Source: Enoplosus armatus (taxonomy: Eukaryota; Chordata; Actinopteri; Centrarchiformes; Enoplosidae). Taken from it: a stretch of DNA of 64,000 nucleotides. The DNA is taken from assembly GCF_043641665.1 (NCBI RefSeq), contig NC_092180.1, positions 13,509,891 through 13,573,890 on the forward strand. The letters are read 5' to 3'. The notes below the pieces were generated by a model. The model was not told the origin of the DNA. It was given only the letters and a program-made list of their open reading frames with translations, and ran no database searches. Positions 27,501 to 37,682 of this stretch are shown here, piece by piece; position 1 is the first letter of the stretch; each line of letters opens with the position of its first letter. The position numbers and the translations under genes are program-made.

Positions 27501-30500
27501 TTCTAATACAACAGATTTTTATTTTTTAAGCAGTGCCTTACAAAGTTGTCTTTGAAATGATTAGACATTGTGACAACGAGGATATTATTATATTGAGATT
27601 ATATTGAGAGTGTATAGTATATAATGATTAGACCTTTATGTTATGTACTATAAATGCTATAAGGTCCATTGGATGAAAAATGGATAAATCTTTCATGCTA
27701 ATAAAAGTAAACAAATGAAAATAGACTACTCCATCAGTACCTGACAGAGCTATCTGCCTTTCAAATCATTTGACATTGTGGTAATCTAGATTTAGGAGAT
27801 TATAATATATAGATTGTATATTGTGATTGAGCCCTATTCTCACGAAATGCAAGTTTTCTAAGGTCCATTGGATGAAAAGTATTGCTAATCATACAGGTTG
27901 AAAAATGATTTACATAGATAGCTCCATCAGAAGTGGGGTGCAGTTTATCCTCTATGACCTCAGTTACTGTATATTGAAGAGATTACCTTGCATGTGCATA
28001 TATTACAATTTTTTTCTTAAATATATTTTAGCAGCCAAATAAAGTTGATAAAATAATGTAAAACTGACCTAACTAAAAAACAATTATCTTGTTAAAAACC
28101 AGGCATCAAATTTAATGAGATCAGCAGCAGCATTTATACTCATGCGTGATGTGATGTCATGATGTTCTCACTGACAAACATCTCACTGCGTGTATTTTGA
28201 TCAAATGTTAAGTTACCTTGCTCTTTACATGTCCGGGCGGGCGCACATGATTTTTTTAAAAATTATTTTAAATATATATTTTGTATTTCCTCCATTGCAT
28301 TAATGACACACATTTCAAAGACCTACTGTTGGAAAATCATGCATTAGAGTTATAGAGTACAAAATCATTCAGTCAAACTGAAGCCTGGCAGCTTCACACT
28401 CACTGATGCTGCTGTTGTCATTGTTTGTTGTCAGCAACACTTTACCCAGACAAAACAGACATGACCCGTCTGCAGTTCAACAATTTTTAGTTATTTTCTA
28501 GTGTAATCTCCTGTTTATGGTGTCTAGCCTTTTTCCTGAACTGAGTAATATGAGTGGAGTACTCTACTCAATACGTTCATGTTCTCTTCTGCAGTCGGAG
28601 CTGCATCAAACGCTCCTGCAGTCTTTTCCTAATCAATCAATGGGAAGCCCTTACAGGTGGTCTGTTTCACATGCGACTGAACTGCTTTTCATCCATGCTT
28701 GAAATGATGAAGAATACCAACCTAGTTACTCACTTAACCTAACTTTAGCCACGTAAAAATCATCAAACAAATTATTGATTGATAGTCTTGTGATTACAAT
28801 AAAGATTAATGACTTATTGTGGCATGAAAATGTATTTTCCTCTTCACTCAACTGGTTCCTGTTATTTTCGAAGACTCACAGATTTTAAAGAACAGTGTGA
28901 TGTAAAAACAAAACATATTTCTCGTTGTTTATAAGAAACATAGAAGTCAAAGAGAGAGAAGCTCATGTAGCTGTGCATTTCAAACCTTTTATTCCAAAGT
29001 TTATGTTGGGTGCCTTACTCGCACGTCAAAGCCTTAACCATCAAATGCATGCACTGTGTAAAGCGGCTGCTGGCAAAGATGTGAGCTTTAGAGGGGATAC
29101 TGCAGAACTCCAGCCTGAATTCTCCACTAATAGAAACCTTCAATATTTAATGAGCTCTGGTTTGAAGACTTGCATGTAGCTGACAGTTAGTCCAGATGAA
29201 TAGCTATATCCAGCCTCAGGTCAAAGTGGTTTAGGCAGCACATCCTTAAACATCTTCCGATTGTTCTCCTGGCTTAACAGATTTATCTGAGACTGTGTTA
29301 CTGCCACTTGCTTTTGAAACGTGACCCTCTGCCTACAGTACGAAGATAGCTTACAAGAAGAATCTGTGATGTGTCATAAGTGATTATCACAAACAAGTTT
29401 CTTTTAAAATGAAAAGCTGTTTTGTATTCTGTATTATGTGTGAGGAGTTGTGTTTTTCACAGGAAGAGGAGAGTAAAGCTTTGACTCTTGAAGATGTTTA
29501 ATTGGTTTACTAAACAAAACTGAGATGGTCTTAAACATTTAGCAGCTAAATTATTACATGATCCCTCAGTGAGGCAGTGTTGGATTATCACATGCAGTAC
29601 CGCATGTACAAAAACCTTTCAGACATTTCATGTTTGGTGACTGTCAGGTTAAACATTCTTTAATTCTGATCATTGGTGCTTACTTCAGTGACCTCAGTGC
29701 CACTGTATTTTAGTTTTAACTTAATTCATTCCTTATAATGATGTGTAATAGGAGGGTGTAACTTCACTGTGCCTTCATTATCTTTCTTTCTATCCTCCAC
29801 AACAGCGGGCGCTCCTTGAACAGAAGCAGAAGAAGAAGAGGCAGGAGCCTCTGATGGTCCAGTCTAATGTGGACGGGAGATCTCGCACTCGTCGGACCAA
29901 ACAGAGCGAGGAACAGGCCCCGCTGGTGGAATCCTACCTCAGCAGCAACAGCAGCACCATCTACCATGGTGAGTAAGAGCACTTGATTCAGAGAGCTCAA
30001 ACAGAGAATTTAAGAGACACAGCTAAAGATGTCAGACTGCTTGTTGGATGGAAGTATTTGATCTTGAAGGAGATTTTACTCTCATGCAGTTTTTGTTTCT
30101 TTTCTCAATTAGAAGTGTAAGCTACAAGTAGCACAACTGCCAAACACATAAAGAACTAGAAAACTGTACTACCATTTTAAATTAGACCCCTGTAGAACTA
30201 ATACAACATACTCTGCCATCTATTACACTGTGTAGCATATGTATCCACTCGAGAGCAGAAATGTTAGGACTGGGATTGATGAGGTCTTCTTATCTACACA
30301 CAGCCATCTAATCCCCAGTTCTGAGGGCCAGTTTCTGGGCTCAAGGCCATGAACAGTCACATTTCCTGCAGAGAGAGGAGAAAATACTGTATATTGACAA
30401 AATGTTATCCTGCACTAGAATAATATGATGGAAAGAAGGGAAATAATAACCTTATCATCTGACCTCCATACACTGTTCAGCGTTATATCGCATATTTACA

Positions 30501-33500
30501 TATTCTCTTGTGTTTATTTTAATTGTAATATTTTGGACAATTTTGGATAATTTGTGGCTTAACATTTATGGATTTCTATTTTAATATAACAACACTGCTC
30601 TGTATTAACTGTTATATACTATGATATTTATTTTATCATCTGATAAACATAATATTTCTTATTTCTTTTTTGTCAGTGTAACTATAACTGTGCTCAACCC
30701 TGTTTTCCATTTCTCTCCTTATCTGTCCATCTGCCCCGATGACCCTGCGTTTAGTGCAAGAAGCTGAACAGGAGGAGGTCAAGGTGACAGCGGACACTCA
30801 GCCGCCTCGCTCAGCCAAAAAGGGCAAAGCATCGGCCAGCTCCACTCCACAGACAGGCAGCGACAAGAAGGAGAGGAGGGGGAAGCACAAAGGTCAGCCC
30901 GCCAGTATTAAGACAAACGGGTAAACAGACAGAGTGATGAAGAGATATAATAACTGAGATACATGGACAGGCGCGCCGCAAGAAAGATGGACAGACTGAA
31001 TGAATTAGAAAGGGGGTCAGAAAATGTAAAAGACACTGAAAAATACAAAATAAACAGGAGATATTTACAGTAAAAACACACCAAAGGCATTTTTAGATGT
31101 ATGTTTTACAAAATTAGGATAGGCCTACTGCTTTTAAACATATTGTTCTTTGTCTTTACGGATTCATGTTTAAACATGAAATTCAGTCATTAGAAGCAGT
31201 CCACAGTATGAAAGAGAAGAGGAATAATCCTTATTATCCAGCAGCTGTAACTGCCTATTCAAGCCCTCTTTGCAATCCTCACAAGGTTCGCCACATCTGG
31301 CAACAAACACAGCCAGTGAAGCTGCCCTCTTAGCCACCGCTGTGGTGCCATGCTTGTCAGAGCTCGACTGTCTGTAATGATGTATGACAGTCTGAGTGCT
31401 GTCAGCCTGCTGACACACCACAAGTGGAGACATAAATGAGTCTTTAGATGGAAGAGGAAAAACTGAGTGTTGAAATGGTGTACTCCAACTACAAGGCTTT
31501 GATTGTTTCTATTTGCGTCTCTGCTTCTCACATTCAACAGACTGAACTCCATGCAGTGCAGTAGTCAAAATATTTGCCATGAGATTTAAACACAAAGACA
31601 TCTTTGCAGAGCAATAAGGGACTGATACAAAAAGCACAGTCATACTATGAAGGCAACATTACAGATGTTTGTCATCTGATCTAGCGCAGTACAGTAGATG
31701 CTCATCTTTGGATTGACTTTGTCCCAGAAAAGAAAAAAGAAAAAAGATAATAGAATTTCCACTGGGGTTAGAGATTAATCAGGCCAGTAGAGCCAAACTC
31801 ACCACTGATGGACCCGTCTCACTCCCTGTCTGTCTCACTCTCTGGTTCTCTCAAGCACGAGCGCACACTTTCAGGAGAGCTATTTTACCAAAGCTACTGT
31901 ACACTCACTAAAAACATCTGCTGCATCAAGGCTGCAGAATAGATGAGTATAGGCTGTTGAATTCACTCAGAAGGAGCAATTCAAGTTGCTCCATGAATAA
32001 CAAATCTACATCTGTAATTAAGTGTTTAATAAAAGACTGGTTAAATACTAATAACTGGGATTAAAAACAAAACAAATACAGATTGGCCTCCTACATGCTC
32101 ACCTCTCCTTAGCAGCTATTTTAATCATGGAATAAAATACAGCAGTTGTGGATTGATATCGACTAATCATAAATATGTCAAAGTTACAATTTGCCTATGC
32201 ACCTGTGGCCAATTGATTATACTAGCTAAAAATTGTAATACTCAACAAAAATATTTTTCAGTATACACAACAACACTGCACCAAATCTGGGATTTCCACA
32301 AAAAACGCTCCATTTAAAACAGTTCTATAAAATGTCCATTTGCAGTGTTTCAGCCTTCCCATCATCTTTATCTGTTTTTTTGCACTTCTACTGTGTAAGG
32401 GGGGAAAAAAAGGATGATTAGAGAAGAGCTTGTCAGTTGTTTTGAAACTGTAGTGAACTGTGCTCGAATGCCTGGAGCAGCACGGACATAATGTTCTTCC
32501 CTCTGACACATTAGAGGGTAATTGAATAGTAAAGACAGTTAGGGAAGCAATTACTAAAACAGAAGAACAGAGCACTAAACATCCACACATTCATCAAAGG
32601 GGAGATGTTTAAATGTTATCACATTGACTCAGGCGAGCCTTGACTACACACCTGATTTGTTGTTACATTTTGATGACAACCACTGCCTTTATTTTCCTTT
32701 GCTGGGATTCATTTGGTCATTTACTGTATGTTAACATGAGACATTGAACAGTAGTGCAGCTGCGTTCTGATGGAGTCTGTTCTTGTGGGATTGTGACTCA
32801 GCAGCGATCGATGGCCTGACTTCCCAGCAGGACGATGGTCAGATCCAGATCCTGACAGTGGGTCACCCCACTGCAGAGGAGGGCGAGGCAGAGCCTGTCA
32901 TGAGCTGCACTCAGTCACAGAGTAAACAGGATCTGCGCGTCACCATGCTCAAGAAAGGTACTGCCAGCGTTCACGAAAGGTTCTGTCACTGCATCTGAAA
33001 TAATAGCACAACCTTGAGTCCAAATTTACACCCACGGCATTCTGGTCCACTGCTGTGGTGTGTTGGTAGGAGGGTGAAATACACTGAATCATGTTAGAGC
33101 TTGTAGCTGCAAATAGAAATGCCACTTTAAGACCCAGCGAATGATGCTGACATATTTTTCTGTCACTGTCAAGGTTGTTTGTTAAAAAAATATGAGAGTT
33201 ACTGTATGCACTGATTACTAGTACACTCATGCATCCTGCGTGAGCAGTAAATTGTGATTTTGGACAGTTATAAATCATAGTGTTGTGTAACTGTAATTTA
33301 CACATCTTTCAAATTCAAAGTATGACAATTTTTGAGGAAACCATTTGGTGCATTTACTGTACTCTACAATTTGGACACTCTATTAAAATGGCACAGGGTT
33401 AATATAGTGCGCAAAGTTGAGAGTGATTTTCAGACACAGCTACAGTTTTTGTTTGTTTTGTTTTTGCAAAACTAGACACTAATTATTAGATTTTGGGCTT

Positions 33501-36500
33501 GAATGTCAGGGATGATAGGGACATCTTGGATATGTTAAGTATTGTTACTATCTTATAATGACACAGTAGTTCAGTCTTTTGAGTCATTACATTGCTTTTA
33601 CCTTGCGACAACCATATTCCTTATTATGCAGGGGTGTAATTTGTAACTAAACACCAGATGAGCAGAATTTGTTCCTTTCCACATTTCAAAAGAAAACACA
33701 GCCTCACGTGGACCAGCTTGAAATTTGGTGTTCAGTCACCAAATAAGTAACATTATGCCTCCTTAATGTGGATGACTGGACTGTGGAGTGTTTGTTCAAC
33801 TGATACAAGCCACATTTATTATTTCACTAAACTACTAGCACATATATTTTTGCATGTTTTTTTGTTTGTATAGGTATATCCAGCAGTATGAATTTTGACG
33901 AAGAAGAGGACGATGAAGACGAAATTAGCTCCAGTTCCTCGCAGCTCAACAGCAACACGAGACCAGGCTCCGCCACTAGCAAGAAGTCATGCAAGGTAAA
34001 ATGAAGCACACACTGTGCTCTCTTTATTCTGCCCAGCAACCAGTGCATTCTATCCAGTGATTCAATTTAGTCGTTCAGCTGGACTCTATTTGAAACTCTA
34101 TTTAAGTTGAAAGTACAGTGATAGACCATTATGGCTTCATGTGATAAAGTGCTTTTGCCCTTAGGCTTTTCTTTTTCTTATACAAACAACATTGGATTTA
34201 TTTGGGGCTCTTGCTATTTCTGTCATTTACTTAATCGCCACACAGATGCTGTCTCAAAGTAATTTTGCTGTGCATGTTACAGTGCGGATGACACTGTATG
34301 CAGGTGGTGGAACAATAATCTCATACAGACACCTTATGTGCCTCTAGGAGTTTGAAAGGAACATACTGCAAACTGTACAACAACGCAGGTGGGCCATTGT
34401 AAGAATGAATGTGCAATTCATGAAATCAAACATACTATATAAATATTTTGAAAATATGTGTTGTTCTCGGCAGTCAGTAAGCTGCTTTTTATTTTGTATA
34501 CTTCTGATCACTTGAAGTCAGCGAGCTTTGGATCTGCATTAGTGTTTGAGGTTACAGATAGGGAATTTAGGTTCTGTTTTTCCACATTTTAGGCGTGATA
34601 ATGGATGACTCAGGTCCGATAACCATGTAACCCTCTTTAAAAACACAGCCTCTTTTGCAGCCTCAACACTCCGTTTAGAACGAAACCCCGGCTGGCATTG
34701 TACTTATGATAACCATCATTTGTCTTTGCTCCTCATTCCACTCTAATCTTTCCCTTCGGTTGACTCAATCTTCTGTCTCTACACCGGGTACTTATTTTAG
34801 ACACAGTGTGCTCATTCTCAGCCCCTGCGGACGATTTGATCTTCAGACTCATTACTCCGTTGTAATGAAAGTCAAGTCTAATGCATCACTCACCAGTCCA
34901 CCATCTCACGAGGTGTCTTGCCCTTTGTGGGCTGTTTTCACCCACAGGAGGTGGCGTCAGCACCCACTCCACCAGTCAATGAGCCCGCAGTCGATGTAGA
35001 TGACCTTGAAGAGTTTTCTCTGCGACCTGCACCCCAGGGGGTCCGAGTGAAGTGCAGAATCACCAGAGACAAGAAGGGCATGGACAGAGGAATGTATCCC
35101 ACCTACTACCTTCACCTGGAGAGAGAGGACGGCAAGAAGGTGAGAAGGGTCCGGGGGCGGAAACGTTGTCACTGTAAACAGCAACAGAATTTACTAATCC
35201 AAACACCTATGGAGTATTCATCACTAAGAAGACTCTGTAAGATTAAATATTTTCTCACAATAAGTAGCACAGGTTCTGCGAGGTTAACAGACATTTCATG
35301 TAGGATATAATCATTTCGTTAAGACTGTTTTTCGTCCGCTGAACAGTTTGTATAACATGAAATATTCAAAAGAGATTGTTTCGTAGTTTCAAGCTCAAGC
35401 AAGTGAAGCTCATGTTTTACTATTTTGATTTCTGGCTTGTTACAGGTGTTCCTGTTAGCAGGCAGGAAGAGGAAAAAGAGTAAAACATCAAATTACCTCA
35501 TCTCCATTGATCCCACTGATCTGTCTCGAGGTGGAGAGAGCTTCATTGGTAAACTGAGGTAAGCGTCAGTGACTTTGCTGGATGAAACATTTCTGTGCGC
35601 CACACCAGGAATTATAGACACTGAGAAATTATGTAAAGTGTTGTACATGATTCCTTATTTAACTTTTGAACTGTCACTGCTATTCGTGTTTAATCCCATA
35701 CTATTTTTTAAAACTTTGTTTTATGCCTTGAATTTTGTGTTGATACAAATTTGTATGAATATTTAAGGGATATTTAATCCAACTAGAATACATTTTCATG
35801 TGTAAATAATTTAAATAAATTTGGAGTCTGGCCCCATTCCTTCATTTATAAATTCATTTATAAATTCTTTGACAAAATGGTACGAGTAACACTTTACAGT
35901 ACAGTTCTGAAAACTGTGCGTACTGTAGTTTGAATGGAATGAATCATGAACAAATCAAGATCTAACTGCTCATATATGAATAGTTATACAAGTAGTACTA
36001 GAACCGTACCTTTATATTATTATGCACATATATAGCATTAGGCACCATTTAGTATAAGAACTTAATGTCCTGTACAGTTTTAGCTTCACCTCATGTATAA
36101 TTTAGAAAAACAGATTTGTTATATTATTGTATGAACCTTCTGTAATTCACCACTCATTTGTAAAAGTGTCTTGTATATACCTTCCTCTTAAATGTACATT
36201 AGCTGTAAACTCCAGCAGGGCCACAGTACGATAGGAAGTGAGTAGTGACACAATCCTTAGAGACAGCCTCAAGGCACCGTTAGTGGCTCCATGGAAACTC
36301 CTGGGGATTTTAATCAAATATGGCTCTGTGTAGCCTTTAATCTTCAGAGCTGGCCTGACCATTGGTCGATGCACTGCTCAAACCTTTACAATCATAATCC
36401 CACTTGATAGATGGAGATCTAAATCTAAATGAACAGTGACCTTTCATCTAGTGCTTCTCAAGAGTCCTTGAAGTGGCTGGCCTAAATGAGGTATGGCTAT

Positions 36501-37622
36501 CAGAAGTACACAGTCAGCTGTTTAAAGCTGTGGCTGTGAAAAACTGTTGCAAAACCATACTGCTTACCTCCGATGCATACATAAATGTAAACCACTGCAG
36601 TCAACTTCTGGGTTGCACTGTTGTGTGTTTTTATGACTATGTGTCAGGATGTCAGAGGATGAAGGCTGCAGTGGTGGGGTTCACATAGTCACTGCCTTAA
36701 TATGAATGTAACTGAGAAACGCAAACAGAGCAAAATTAGAATAAGAATTATTGTATTAGTATTATTATATTATAATATTATTGTTAATAAGAATGATTTC
36801 ATATCAGGTGTATGTGTAAGTGTAGAAAAAAAACAGAATATCCATTTGTGTTGATATGATATTTATCCTGCAGATCACATATCAGTAATGCTGCTTTTTT
36901 AAAGTGTCGCTAACTCTGTAATATTTCCAACACATTTTTGCAAATCAAATTACTTTTAACATACAAAACATGTTGGAAATGATGTCATGATGTGAGAATC
37001 ATGACCTTTTGAATGACTCATTTGTGTGTAGATTGCTATTAACTACAAATGAAACTTACTATACAATATAGAAATGACCAGTAAATACTGTAACGTAGCA
37101 CAGTGAGAAATCATAGGACGTGTAAAGGCTTCTAGAAGCTTCTGTGCACTGAAAAAGCATATCTTCGACTAATAAAATGACGTACTGTATGTTCTGAAAT
37201 AATTTACACAGGTACAAAAATTAATAATGTCTGTGCATAAAGCAACTGGAGACTGTCATAGTGATACTTTTAATGCAGCCTTTGTACAGTACATAGAGTA
37301 GCAGAGCTACAGTGCAGCGTTTTCCCCACTAGAGGCAGTATTAGATATTTTAAGTCAAGGATTTGAGGTTACAGGATCAGAAGAACATTTCTTTTGTTTA
37401 CTGTTATTTTATTGACTGTCACTTTAAAATATTAATGAGAGGAATCAATCAACAGGGATTTCACAAGATAATCACAAGGTTGGTACTTTAACATAGCCGT
37501 TCATATTTATACCTGAGCAACCATTACTATCATATTGCAAAGTCTGGATACACATGAGTTATGCAGAGACACACTGGGTACAATGCTCTTCACGTGTTGT
37601 TTCTCTCCACCATGCCAACAAA

Positions 37623-37682
<60 letters not shown>

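Noticed and set aside
34918..35310. Read-through frame past tub exon 7
   Set aside because: The exon ends at the good donor AAG|GTGAGA at 35139. The extension is intron 7 and shares nothing with the family.
37320..37345. CTCF-like CCACTAGAGGCAG
   Set aside because: One base short of the core spacing (missing one G), so not a valid core match.
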